From: Cutaneotrichosporon cavernicola
Lineage: Eukaryota > Basidiomycota > Tremellomycetes > Trichosporonales > Trichosporonaceae
Assembly (NCBI RefSeq): GCF_030864355.1
Contig: NC_083397.1
Span: 372,001-436,000, forward strand
Length of the DNA stretch: 64,000 nt
Direction of reading: 5' to 3'
The notes beneath the pieces were generated by a model that was not told the origin of the DNA, made no database searches, and was given only the letters and a program-made list of their open reading frames with translations. Both the position numbers and the translations under genes were made by a program. Of the stretch, positions 20,228 to 31,503 are shown one piece after another; the stretch's first letter is position 1; each line of letters opens with the position of its first letter.

Positions 20228-22751
20228 CTATGCCTGCTCCTTCTGCCACGCGTTGAACGCCTCATGCAGCTTCTCCTGCACCTTGCGCTCCTTGGCAAAC
20301 GTCTTGCTCTGGCCCTTGGAAACCTCGACACCCTGCCCATCGTGAGTTGGCACGCCCGCCTCGTCCCACTTGGTCCAAGTTCCCTCAGCCACGTTGGGGG
20401 GCTTGAACATGTCAACCGGCGAGACGCGGCCCTTCTCAAGCTGAGCGAGGCGCTTGGCCTCTTCAGCCTTCCGCGCCGCCTCCTTCTTCGCGATCTTGTC
20501 GGCAGCGGCCTTAGCCTTCTCCTCCCTCGCAGCGCGGAGCACAGAAGGGTCGACGAGCTTGTACAGCGCAGCGCCGTCCTTCCCTTGTCCGTCTTCGAGC
20601 TGGACGCCGAGCTCGACCAGGTCGTCGTCGCGGAACGTGTCGCAGAGGGTCAGGATGTCCTTTGAGAGGGCAGCGTTGTCCTTGCCCTGGATGGCGAGGC
20701 GACGCACATCATCACGGAAGGACGCGAGCGCACGGATGTACTTGTCCAGCTGGGCTTCGAGGTCCGCACCCGCGCCAGAGTCACCCTCCTTGCCCCACCC
20801 AATCGCGCTGGCCGATGCAACCGCGGGTCCCTCACCCAGCCCAAACATGTTGAGCATGCGCGTGATCCACTGCGCGATCGTACGAATCGGCTGGATGTTG
20901 TAGTCGGCGCCGCGGGCGCGGAAGTACACGTTGACGGCGCTGACCAGATCCAGGAGAACGTTGATCGCCTGCGACGTGTTGAACGAGTCGCAGAGGGCGA
21001 CGCGGAAGTCGTACTGCGCCTTGTGGAAGTCGGCGAAGAGTTTCTTTTCAAGCTCGTCAAAGTGGTGCTTGCCGTCTGAGTCGTCGCCGTCACCGAAGCG
21101 CGCAGCCGTCTCCGAGATACGCGCCTTGACGTTGGCGAAGAACTTGTCAAACGACTCCTCCTTGGTCTTGACGTCCAACACGAGGTCTCGCCTGAAGTCC
21201 ATGCGGCTGTTCCAGGTCTGGAGCATGAACGCCAGGCGCAACTGGCGCGCGCTGTAATCCCTGAGTGCCTCGTCAATCGAGATAAAGTTCTTGAGCGACT
21301 TGGACATCTTGAGACCCTCAATGTGCAGATGCCCCGTGTGCAGGAAGTAGTTGACCCACTGCTTGCAGCCAAGGGCAGCCTCGGACTGGGCGAGCTCGTT
21401 ATCGTGGTGCGGGAACATGAGGTCGACACCACCCGAGTGGATGTCCATACCGTCGCCGAGCACGGCCGACGCCATGACCGAGCACTCGATGTGCCAGCCT
21501 GGACGGCCCTCACCCCACGGCGACGGCCACGCCGGTTCTCCGGGCTTGTACGCCTTCCACAGCGCAAAGTCGGCTGACGACTGCTTGCCGCGCGATCCCG
21601 TGAGCGCACCCTCGCCCTCGTCCAGCAGCTTGCGGTTGCCCTTGGCCGACGGCTGAAGCTTGGCGTACTCGTGGCGGAACCCGTCGCCCTCCGCGCCCTC
21701 AAACTTGTCGACGTTGAACCAAACGTTCCCTTCAGACTCGTACGCGAAGCCGTTGTCGATAATCTTCTGGATGAACGTGACAATTTCGGGCACATACTCG
21801 GACACGCGGGTCACGAGATCGGGGGACAGAACGCGTAGGCGCTTCATGTCGTCGAAGAACGACTTCTCCCACTTGGATGCAAGTGCGCGCGACACGTCAA
21901 CGAGGTTGGGAATCGACGCACCCTTGGACGCGCCAAGGTATGGGCCGAGGACGTCCGCCGTGCCATCCACGAGGTCCTTGGTGGATCCCTGCCCCTTCTC
22001 AGCCGCGACGATGGCATCGCGCGCCTTGCCCAGCGAAGCAATGTACAGTGCGAACTTCTCCTCCTTCTCGGTACCGGCGGCGACAAACGCTGCGTCGCTT
22101 GCGGCCTTCTTCTCGATGGCACCGAACTGCGTGAGTGCATCGTTGCTACCACTCTCGACCGGCGAGGGAAGGTTCTTGACGAGTTTGGGAAGGTACTGCG
22201 CGAACGCCTCGCGCGCCTCCGTGACCAGTTCAGGCGAGAGCTTGGGATTCTGCTGGATAGTCTCGTCGAGTAGATATCCCTCGCGTGCGCGCATGATGAT
22301 CTGGCGTCAGTCGGGCTGAGGGGTACGTGCGCGCAACGCACTTTGTCGTCAATGTCCGTGATGTTCATGACGAAGTTGACGTCGTAGTTGAAGTAGTCGC
22401 GGAGGATGCGGCGCACAATATCTTGCGTGAGGTAGTTGCTGCTGTTAGCTTTAGAGGATACACCAACGCTCACCGTGCGTGTCCCATGTGGGTAGCATCG
22501 TACACGGTCGGCCCACAGTTGTACCAGTCGACCTGGCGGCCACGAGAGGGGATGAAGACATCCTTGGAGCGGGTGAGCGAGTTGAAGACGCGAAGGACGG
22601 GCTCCTCAACCGAAGGCTCGGGCTTGTACCACTTGGGCATCGAGGTAGATGCCGAGGTGGACATGTTGGCGATAAAGAGGCGCGATGCGGGTTGCGATGT
22701 GATGCGGAAGAGATGAGTGGGGAGTCGGGAAGCGAGTCGCTTCGAGGCCAT
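20228..22751 (-). CDS. CRS1: Cysteinyl-tRNA synthetase, probably cytosolic and mitochondrial
   Basis: Three exons (22751-22474, 22438-22342, 22300-20228), 815 residues. This class I synthetase charges tRNA-Cys. It has the cysteine-binding Cys79 in WYNCGPTVYD, the HIGH-type motif HMGHAR at about 88-93, RRILRDYFNYDVNFVMNITD, zinc-site elements GWHIECSVMA and MFPHHDNELAQSEA, and KMSKSLKNF near 456. A eukaryote-type insertion fills about 130-275, and a charged C-terminal extension (KIAKKEAARKAEEAKR) precedes DMFKPPN. Residues 1-29 are basic with no acidic residue, like a presequence, and a second ATG at codon 30 would give a cytosolic form. The frame stays open to an ATG at 22928, which I consider less likely. 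Confidence 0.93.
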
Positions 22752-23331
22752 AAACGTGGCCGTTTTGTGGGGCACGATGCGCAAGGACACGGTGGTGCGT
22801 GTCAAGTGCGAATCGGGGTTTTCAGCCGAGTCGAGTGTGGAGACTAAGAGCAAAAGACAACAAAGTCGAGAGCCAAAGTGACGGTTCCTGTTTGGACTCG
22901 AAATCGAAACAAGACAGCACGTTAGCACTTCAAACGACGATCACCTATCTCCTATGCGGGCCTATCACTTTTAAAGTCAACTTCCTAATCAGCAAGCCTA
23001 ATCGAATTTGTTGGCTACCCTCCACTCTCCACTGATAATGAGGTGCCTGAGAGGTGTAGTATGTAACACGCGCAAACGACGTGGAGAGCCACAAAGTACC
23101 TAGCATTACCATTCCTGGTCACAAGGACCGCTCTCCACAATCTCCGACATTGCCATCTCCATTGACTCTAGGACTCTCCCACTCTCGCAATCTCGGCATC
23201 CTCTACGACCTCTTACGCAAACCTCATTCTCAAACGCCCAAACGCGCTGAGCGCGACGCGTTTTCCACCATATTCTTTGCCCGCATCACCCGCGGTCCAC
23301 TCTTCCCTCCACCCCTTCCTCCTTCGACGCG
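22752..23331. promoter_or_regulatory. Divergent promoter region CysRS/ERV25
   Basis: A 580-bp spacer. The part up to 22928 is open in the CysRS frame but is not convincing as protein. An AT-rich block lies at about 22945-23035. No gene. Confidence 0.45.
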
Positions 23332-24208
23332 ATGGTGTTGCGGTCCGCACTCCTCGCGCTCGCCGTCGCGCTAGTCGCACTCTTCACACCAGTCCATGCT
23401 GTCAAGTTTGACTTGATCGCAGGCGGCGGTGGCGAGCACCGTGAGTTGCAGCTCTCTCAGAGTTTGACGTGATACTGATGCCGACTCTCGTCTCCTGACG
23501 CGCTTGACTTCTCAGACTGGTAAGTCCCAGCTTCGTGCTTCCTACGCTTGCTGACAGCAGCATCTGGAACTTTGCCCCAGCAGACACCCTGGTAGTGATT
23601 ACCGCCAACGTTGTGCCCTCGACCGGGATGCGCGTCGACCTGAACGTCGTGGACGGGTCCGAGCATGGGCGGATCTACCAGTCGAAGAAGGTGAGTTGGT
23701 GATTCGAGAGCGGAGCTGACACCAGGATCTGAACGGCGAGTACCGCGCGGCCCTCACGACGCACGGCGACGCCGACCTCGGCGTGTGCTTCACCAACCTG
23801 ATCATCGGCGACACGCAGGGCAAGAACTCGCGCACCGTCGACCTCGACATTGACATTGGCGCCGAGGCTGCCGATTACAAGTGAGCTTTATACTGTGCCG
23901 GTCAAGCTGACGCCAGCGCTATTGCTAACCAGGAATCGCTGTCTTTGATGGAGGTCGAGATGCGCAAGCTCGAGGCGGTTGTGCGCGAGATTGTCGACGA
24001 GCTGGGGTACCTCCAGCGCCGCGAGATGAAGATGCGTGACACCAACGGTGAGTCTGAGGAAGGATCGGCATAGGCTGACGGGGTAGAGAGCACAAACGAC
24101 CGCGTCAAGTGGTTCTCCATTGTTATCACCATTGGCATTGTCGCGCTCGGCGGATGGCAGCTCATCCACCTCCGGTCGTTCTTCAAGCGCAAGTATCTCA
24201 TTGACTAG
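23332..24208 (+). CDS. ERV25: p24-family COPII/COPI cargo receptor, Erv25-like, with a 4-nt microexon
   Basis: Six exons (23332-23440, 23516-23519, 23561-23690, 23726-23880, 23917-24047, 24087-24208), 216 residues. The signal peptide is about 1-23. The GOLD domain has the conserved Cys38 in HCIWNFAPADT and its partner in GVCFTN. It continues VEMRKLEAVVREIVDELGYL, RREMKMRDTNESTNDRVKWF, a membrane anchor SIVITIGIVALGGWQLIHL and a cytosolic tail SFFKRKYLID with the FF and Lys/Arg coat-binding signals. The 4-nt exon ACTG supplies parts of His37 and Cys38. Leaving it out shifts the frame to an early stop. Both flanking introns (75 and 41 nt) have consensus ends. Confidence 0.92.
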
Positions 24209-24660
24209 ATTTTATGACTTGCACGAGTGCATGCGTGTGAGGCGTATGAGCTGCAGCTGTGAGGACGTTGGCAAAGGAGAGGCAGCTAGGGTCGGCTGTG
24301 CTGGTGAAGACACGCGTCGAGAGGCGAAGAAGGCGGTTAGGACCTGCAGTAGCGGTTGACTCACCCACCTCACCACGCCAATCCACCTTCTCTCCCCCTT
24401 TGAGTGACGAGATAAATACGATCCCCAACTGAATCAATCTTGACACGGCTCTTCTCTCTTCAACTCGTTCCATCCCACCTTCCTTTAGCCACAGTCCCCA
24501 CTCACAACTCACAACGCGCGCTCAGCGCCCATTCCAACTAGTCACTCTTCATCACTCACCTCATCTCCTAATTCTCACTCCCCTCTACCCATCGCCTTCC
24601 TCACCTCCTTCACTCTCTCACTGAGACTTCCCCTTCCTCCACCCAGCATCTGACGCCAAG
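24209..24660. promoter_or_regulatory. ERV25 3' region and upstream region of the orphan gene at 24661
   Basis: The last 250 bases before the ATG are strongly pyrimidine-rich, like a long CT-rich leader. No coding frame with domain similarity. Confidence 0.45.
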
Positions 24661-25757
24661 ATGGGTTCGCCGGCGCTCGAGGGCATCGACTCCGATGAGG
24701 GCCCCATGGACAACTTTGACGACTTTGACTTTGCGCAGCTTGACAACATGGGGTCTCAGCAGCTGGTCCAGGAGGGGGACAAGGAGAACGGCGCCTTCCT
24801 CGCGTCTCAGCTTCCCACCCGCAACGAGGACGCTGACGAGGCCGCTCACCGTCACCGCACTCCGTACAACTCGCAGATACCGAGAACCCCCCACCAACCC
24901 CAGATCGGCGCCCTGGATGGCTCGTCCCTGCGAGCCGCGTCCGAGATGCTCCTTCAAAGTTGCGGTTTGTCGCCGCCTGGCCGCCCCACTTCTGCATCGC
25001 GCCCGCCCAGAGCTGCGAGTGGCCACCCGCCTAGTGCGAGAAACCTCAAGCGCAAGCTCGCGCAGGTTAACGAGAGCCCTCTCCTTCTGAGCACTAATCC
25101 CTTCGACGATGCCCCGTTTCCTGGCCAGCCCACCTTCCAGCCCACCTTCTCCGACGAACCGGACGACTTCACGCAGATGGCCAACAACTTCGACCCGACT
25201 GCCGAGGTGCGCTACCTTTGACGAGGTGTGCTTACCCCAGGTGAAGCCTTTCGAGATGATCAGCCTCCCCAACGGAGTGTGGGATCGTCTTCAGGACGAG
25301 CAGAAGGCGCAGATCCTTGGTAAGAGCCGGACCTTCCCTCACCTCTTGTACACGCTGACAACCGCAGAGTTCAACAATGAGCTTCTCCACACAACGTAGG
25401 TCTCTGCGTGTGTCGCAGCGATCAGGCTAAACCCTCCCAGTATGACAATGTCCCTCATGGTTACTCAGGCCCTCTTCTCGGCCAACGAGGGCACTCGCAC
25501 AAAGCTCGTCGACATGATGACCAAGATCAGAACCGAGGAAGAGAAGCATCGTGAGTGGTGGACTAATCGAGCGCAAACGGGACTAACAACCAGGTCAGAA
25601 TGTTATAAAGTTCCGCCGCTTTGCCGAGTTCCTCGAGTCGGGCATGCTGGCGCTTGGCGGCGGGGTCCACGAGTGTAGCGATCGCGGCGATCCCCGTACG
25701 AACGTCAAGCGCAGCAACATGAGGCGTGGGCCTAGTGACCCACGTTTTTATCGATAG
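24661..25757 (+). CDS. Orphan protein with KEN box, acidic N-terminus and helical C-terminus
   Basis: Five exons (24661-25206, 25241-25319, 25368-25395, 25441-25550, 25594-25757) give 308 residues; the model rests on consensus splice sites and frame, not on homology. I do not recognise a family. The N-terminus is acidic and aromatic (NFDDFDFAQLDNM), then DKENGAF (a KEN triplet at 41-43, an APC/C degron type), TP sites (RTPYN, PRTPHQP), a basic RNLKRKLAQ and an NPF motif (LSTNPFDDAPF). From 183 on it is probably mostly helical: MISLPNGVWDRLQDEQKAQI, LMVTQALFSANEG, LVDMMTKIRTEEEKHRQNV, FRRFAEFLESGML. Exon 3 is 28 nt and intron 1 is 34 nt. A cell-cycle link is a guess from the short motifs. Confidence 0.7.
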
Positions 25758-25910
25758 AGGGCATATAAGGCGTGTCACCTGTGGCTGGCAGATAGGTTAT
25801 TGAGCAGCGGCAGTATGAGGTAATGGTTAGTATGAACGATGAAGGGGTTGCCAGTCGCCAGTTGACGAGTGAATGTGGTACACGAAAATACACTGGTGCA
25901 TGGAATCTGT

Positions 25911-26001
25911 AGCTCTGTAGCTCTGTAGCTGTGGAGTAGTAGGCTGGTAGCTGGAGTCTGGAAGAGAAGAGTGTCTGTCTGTCTTGTCTGTCTTGTCTGT
26001 C
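25911..26001. repeat. Short-period repeats in a convergent 3' region
   Basis: GTAGCTCT-type repeats at about 25911-25935 and a (GTCT/CTTGTCTGT)n tract at about 25972-26001, between two converging genes. Confidence 0.8.
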
Positions 26002-26019
26002 TAGAGTCGTCTACGCCAG

Positions 26020-27199
26020 CTATGCCTGAACCGACACTGCCATTTCCCACCCTGGCTGCATCAGGTAGCCATTCAACGGTGCCACTGCAGCCTCGGCTTC
26101 TGCACGCGACCCAAACAGTACCCGGAATGACTTTGCCTCTGCGTTCGGTGGGGGGTGCGATGTCGGCACTTGTCCGGTAAAGGTCACTGCGCGCGTAAAG
26201 CCGGGATACTGGGAAAAGAGGGCGGCCATAATGTCCTCGTTGCACTCTGCGGGCAAGTTTGTGCACATGACTGCAATACCCTCGCCCGTGACTGGAGTTA
26301 GCTCGGGGTCAAGGAAACCAATCTGTTTGGTCCTCGGCTCTTCATCCGCTTCTTCCTTCCATGCGCAGGCGCGTCCGATCCCGGCCTCCCTCCTCCCACC
26401 TCTTCTCAGCCCTTCTCTCCTCCTCTGCGTCTCTTTCCCTCCACCGTTTATCCTCCTCCCTTCCTCCCCTCTCCTCTCCTCTCCTCCTCCCTTCCTCCAC
26501 TCCTCCCTTCCTCGCTTCCTCCACTCCTTCCCTCCTCACCACCACCTTCCATTCCCTCGTCCCTACACACCCTCCGTTGCACTCACCATCCTCATCATCC
26601 TCCATCTCAATCTCCATATCGTCCTCATCCTCAATCTTGGCGCGCTTGGCCGTACGTTCCTCCGGCTCTTCCAGCGGCCGCTTCTCGCTCGCGAGCTGCT
26701 CATACTCGCCCCGCGCTGTGTCCAGCACACCCCGAGCGGCCTTGATCGCAATCGCCTCCTTGCTGAACGTAGGGTCGTCGAGGGCCAGTGTGGCGTGCGA
26801 TGAGGTGCGGGAGTAGGCCAAGTTCTGCGGTTAGCTGTAAGTCCTCCTGCAGCTATTCCTCGCCCCTCGGTAAAAGCAAAGCAAAGCAAACCAACCCCCT
26901 CTCTCCTTCACCCCGGCGACTCACCAAAGAGCGCTCATAGAACATCTCGCCGCTCAGCGCACGCAGGGCCGCAGTCGCACTCGCCACTTCGTCAAACACG
27001 ATAAAGGCCTGCCCGCGCCCTCCATTGTGCTTCTTGGCCACGACATCGATCCTGCCATTAGCTCAACGATACGACAATACACGCACACTCTGCCATATGG
27101 GGTGAACAGGGCGTACAGCTGTGACCGCAGTTCAGGCTTCTTGGTCTTAGTCTCGAGGTTTCCGACGAAGAGGGTAGGGGAGGGAGTCGCGTACGCCAT
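26020..27199 (-). CDS. MSL1: U2B''/U1A-family snRNP protein with two RRMs
   Basis: Four exons (27199-27087, 27051-26925, 26824-26587, 26291-26020), 249 residues. RRM1 has RNP2 LFVGNL and RNP1 RGQAFIVF, preceded by PYGRVIDVVAKKHN, typical of U1A/U2B''. A linker with AYSRTSSHATLAL, a Lys/Arg/Glu helix and an acidic run leads to a divergent RRM2 (IAVMCTNLPAECNEDIMAAL, YPGFTRAV, KSFRVLFGSRAEAEAAVAPL). It binds U2 (and perhaps U1) snRNA in the spliceosome. Intron 3 is 295 nt and GA-rich. Its acceptor was placed after CTAACTCCAG; an earlier in-frame AG at about 26334 would add 14 residues. Confidence 0.88.
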
Positions 27200-28311
27200 G
27201 GCGGCGTTGGTGTTGCCGAGTGGGGTGTGGGGTGGCTGTTGGTGGTCGAGTGATGGTGGAGGAGGTGACTTTGTGGTTGTTGAATGGAACTGGACGTAGC
27301 TTGATCGGTCCTCCCAAATAGTTGTAAACGTGGTGTTAGGTAATGATTATTCCATGTGATTTTAGGTAATACCTTACCCACGTGAAATGGAGTGGGGATT
27401 CTGAGACCAAGTTTGGGGCAAGGGCTCAAGGAACCAAGATAGGAGTTTGGTAAGGTGGAGAGATTAATGTGGCTAATAGAAGGGTAATGAAAGGGTAATA
27501 GAAACGTAATGAATCGAGGGGGGAAGGGGGATGGGGGGGCGGGGGGGAAGGGTGCGGCTGTTGCGGAAACAAATGTGCCTGATATCGTGCCTATCCTGTA
27601 ATACTTTTCCAGACCTGGCACCCGCTGCCGCTCAATTTCCCTTGTAAGCCTTGTAAGCCACGTCCAGTTGTTCAAGCACTGCCCATCCTGCATCCTAGCC
27701 ATCCTGACCATGCTGAAATATTCAAAATTAAAGTGTGGAAAAGGCCGCGGCCAGGATCACTATACTACAGTAGACCATTCAGGCTATGCAACTGAACAGG
27801 AAGGGAACAGGGGGGTGGCGGATTGTCGCCAAGGTCCAAAAGTAAAGGGTTTTTAGGTAAAGTACCCCGGGGTTGAAAGAGGGGAACAGAGGACGAAGAG
27901 TAGGTAGGATATGGGATTTGGTCCATTTGGCCGGTCTGGGCGGGCGGAACGTGTCACGACACACTTAGACACTCTGTTGCACACTTGCACCTTCCTCGCT
28001 GTCACCCACAACTACTGTACAACCGAGACACCTTCCCATTACAACTCTTTCCAAAAAACTTGATTGTTATCACTACATCCCTCTTCAACAACTTGGGCAT
28101 CCCTCTCCTAGACGTTAGACGTTAGACGCTTGCCGGCTAGAATTACTAGAAGCAAGACGGCTCGGCCCAACCAAACGCGACCTGAATCAAGGCGCGAGGC
28201 GGCCACCTCACACCGTCGCCGACCACAACCCTTCATCCAACATCCCCAGACTCCAGGCTACAGCTCGCACACCTTCCCACCTCTTCCCCCACCTTGTCCT
28301 TCCGACTAGAC
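27200..28311. promoter_or_regulatory. Large divergent spacer, U2B''/ceramide synthase
   Basis: 1.1 kb without a credible gene. Features seen: CACGTG at 27379-27384, a G-rich strand at about 27519-27550, the direct repeat CCTTGTAAG twice at 27640-27658, a relatively AT-rich block at 27710-27800, and GACGTTA repeated at 28111-28127. Open frames are short and unlike neighbouring codon use. Confidence 0.5.
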
Positions 28312-29782
28312 ATGGTCACCAACACGACCATGCCAATGTCCATGACCATGTCCGTCCTCCCCCCACAAATCCGCCGCTTCGTGTCCGTCTCGTACCCTGT
28401 CAGCGGAGGACTATATGATAAGGGCCGTGACGATGTGCTCTTCGCAGCGACATGCGCAGTCGTCTGGACGATCCTCCGACACGTTTGCATGACCTATATC
28501 CTAGCGCCGCTCGCTTCAGCCGTCATCCCAGAAGAGAAGATTCCCAAGAGCGCAAAAGGCGCACTTCTCCGTCACGAGCAACGGCTGGCCGCAAAGCGAC
28601 GGGGGCACAACATTATTCGGTTTGCGGAACAGGCATGGGGTATGCTTTACTGCACCGTCTTCTTTGCGCTTGGTGTGGTGAGTCGATCGAATCGGAATGG
28701 GGTGGTTATCACGGAACCGTCGGCGTGGCCCGAAAGCGATTGCTGGGTGATCACGGATCCGATCAACTCCCGGCCCATAACCCAGAAACCTTGTTTCTCT
28801 CTCTCTCACTACTCATCGCTCACAGCTCACCGCTAACACTAGATCATCCTCCGGCGTATTCCCAACGCACTTAGCCCCGAGCAGGTATGGGGCACGTACC
28901 CTTACACACCCCTGCCGTACCTCACAAAGTGGTACTACCTCGCACAGCTCGGCTGGTGGTTCCACCAGGTTTATGCCATCAACACCGAAAAGCGCCGCAA
29001 GGACTACTGGCAGATGTTTGGACACCACATCCTCACCATTGCCCTCATCGTCAGCTCTTACGCAGCAAACTACACCCGCGTTGGTGTCATTGTCCATGTC
29101 ATAATGGACACAGCCGACATCTTCCTTCCTGTGAGTGCGGTGCGAAGAGGCGGTACGGGGCGAGGACTTTTGTTGCTTCTTGGTACCGTCTCGCCCCAGA
29201 TCTGGAATGGCCGGTCAGCGCTGACCTCAGCTCGCCAAGCTTCTTCGGTACATGGACCTCCGCCAGGCATGCGACTGCGCGTTCGTCGCTTTCCTCCTCA
29301 CCTGGATTGTAACTCGGCAGATTGGCCTCTTCCTCGTCATCCGCAGTGCATACGTCGAAGGTCCAAAGTACATTCCGTTCAAGTGGGCGCACGAGGAGGG
29401 CATCTACTTCACCAAGCCGATCTACTACAGCTTTGTGGTGCTCCTGAGCTTGCTCCTAGCGCTGTGCACGGTATGGTTCTACATGGCGATCATGGTCGCT
29501 GTGCGCGTCGTCACCGGCAAGGGCGCCGAGGACGTGCGTTCCGACTCGGAGGAGGAAGACGAGATCAGTGTCGACGGCGACGAGAGCGACGCGTCGAGTG
29601 TCGCTGGTTTCAGCAATGGTACCAACGTGAACGGTACCAACGGGGTGGCTAGTGGGCGCGCCACCCCTAACGGCAATAGCAACGGGTACGCCAATGGACA
29701 CGCATACACGAACGGGTTCACCAATGGCCACTCGCCGGCGTCGAGCCTCGGGTCCGCCAACGGCCTCAAGCAGCGCAAGTAG
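28312..29782 (+). CDS. LAG1: Ceramide synthase Lag1/Lac1 (TLC domain)
   Basis: Three exons (28312-28677, 28843-29130, 29231-29782), 401 residues. This multi-pass ER enzyme joins a sphingoid base to a very-long-chain acyl-CoA. Membrane helices are visible from about residue 43 onward. The Lag1 motif with the paired catalytic His is in DYWQMFGHHILTIALIVSSY, followed by TRVGVIVHVIMDTADIFLPL and AKLLRYM. A second loop reads KYIPFKWAHEEG and the last helix SFVVLLSLLLALCTVWFYMA. The C-terminal tail has a Ser/Asp/Glu acidic region (likely CK2 sites) and Asn/Gly-rich repeats (NGTNVNGTNG, NGNSNGYANGHA). Confidence 0.94.
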
Positions 29783-30070
29783 AGGCTCTCATGTATCTTT
29801 GCATCCACAGGTGCACAGACGAGCGTGATATTTTACCAGTGGGCATGTGGGTTGACGGTGACGACCCATCCTTTATCATGATCGCGACCGTGCGCGCCCC
29901 CGAACGCGACGTTCTCTTAAACTCTGACGCCACATTTTGGTTCATGTCTGATTGATCTGATCGATCATATTCCAAATCTTATCAGCGCCACATTCTCCGC
30001 ATTCTTTGCATCGGCATCGGTCTACTGATTATCGCTTCTCACTTGTCACTTGACCATCGCTATGTGTGCG

Positions 30071-30872
30071 CTACCGCCGGCGGGCCTCGTTCATGGCGTG
30101 TCCAGCGCGGAACACGGTGACGATCCAACAAGCATTGCACATGATCCAAGTACCCGAACGAAGAATGCTCCACCGACCAGTAGTGGTGTTGACGTAAAGC
30201 AGGACGTAGACGGTGCGGAGGAGGACGTAGAGGCACACGATCATGTTCATGTACCATGCCTCGAGGCCGGCGGTGTTTCCCGCAACCTGGGGTTAGCGTG
30301 GGGTTGGGGGTTGGGGTGGGGTGGATGTGAGTAGTTTGGGAGACTCACGACGGCGGCACAGAAAATGCCAAGCCCCTCAATGCAATTATAATGGGCGGCC
30401 TGACGGCGCTGAAGCTTGGCCACGACGCGGGCATCGCCCTTACCCTCAGTCACGTCCAGGGCCATGCGGTCAAGTTCCTGCCTCGGACAGGTGTTGTCAC
30501 CGTACCCGAGGGACATTGTGCTCAGCCGCGTGCCCGAGAGCATGGTCTGTAGGAAGACGAGGAGGAGAAGCTCATACGAGGCATTGTAGCCGCCGGGGAT
30601 GGACGAGGCGAGGGAGCGGCTGGTGTGAGTTTCCGAGCGGAGCGAGGATTGGATGGAAACGGGGGACGGGGCCTTTGGGAGAGGTCATAACGGGGGCGGA
30701 GAGAGAAGCGTTGTACAAGGGAAGAAGATAGAGCCAAGCTCAAACCAAGCCCAAAGATTGACCCTCCCGTACTCGCAGAAGCCCGACAGAAAGAACCTTT
30801 CACTCACTTGTCGATGACCATGATGGACTGGATCTTGGTGGTGACAGCAGCAACGAGCGCAACCACCTCCAT
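30071..30872 (-). CDS. MAPEG-domain membrane protein
   Basis: Three exons (30872-30808, 30619-30349, 30286-30071), 183 residues. The MAPEG signature is QRRQAAHYNCIEGLGIFCAA, then AWYMNMIVCLYVLLRTVYVL and GRWSILRSGTWIMCNACW, giving four hydrophobic helices. The first helix is assembled from exons 1 and 2 (MEVVALVAAV, YELLLLVFLQTMLSGTR). MAPEG proteins include microsomal glutathione transferases; many fungal members have no known substrate. The first intron (188 nt) contains several frames but its ends are consensus. Divergent from the FAR-17a/AIG1 gene. Confidence 0.88.
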
Positions 30873-31503
30873 TGTATAAGTATGGGAAATCCATCTGGGC
30901 GGAAGGCAGAGCACTATATCATCGGCCCACACCACACTCGTACGAGTAGACGGTGTATTCCGAACACTTGAAATGCCGCCATCTGTCGATACTTGCTTGC
31001 TGCTTCCCCTGCTGTAAGAGTAGAGTAGGTGAGACGAGTAAGCAGAGGCACGTCCGGGAATAGCCCAGACTAGAGTGTTGGTGTTGGTGTTAGTGGGAAG
31101 CAGGGGAGGATGGAGAGTGGCGCGATGCATGATCATACACTAGTCAATGATTCCAGACGCCGGTGTGCTGCCATCGCAATCCGACATGCTTCAGGCACGT
31201 GAACCGCGGCATCTCCCATCCAGCCATTTCCGTCATCTCATCCTTGGAATCGGCCAGGACCGCGAAACAACCGGCGGCCGGTTGACGTTGGGTTAATGGG
31301 TCAATGCATCGTGCGTCATCGCTTGAGCCCACCACATCGTCAACAACTTTGGCAACTTGGCAACTTTGGCAACTTATCTCTGTGCCTTTCAACGCGACTG
31401 CTCTCACCACCTTTACAATCCATACGCCTCTTACGCCACGGGGCCCCTTGATGACCTCCACTCTCTCCTCTCCTCTCCTCGACAACTCACGGTGGCACGC
31501 ACG
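30873..31503. promoter_or_regulatory. Divergent promoter region MAPEG/FAR-17a
   Basis: A 631-bp spacer with CACGTG at 31197-31202 near its centre and the tandem CAACTTTGG/CAACTTGG run at about 31338-31373. An in-frame upstream ATG at 31357 is open to the downstream gene but adds an unlikely N-terminus. Confidence 0.45.

Noticed and set aside
27058..27711. 217-codon minus-strand frame upstream of and overlapping U2B''
   Set aside because: It overlaps the first exon of U2B'' in another frame and is Pro/His/Ser-rich without similarity.
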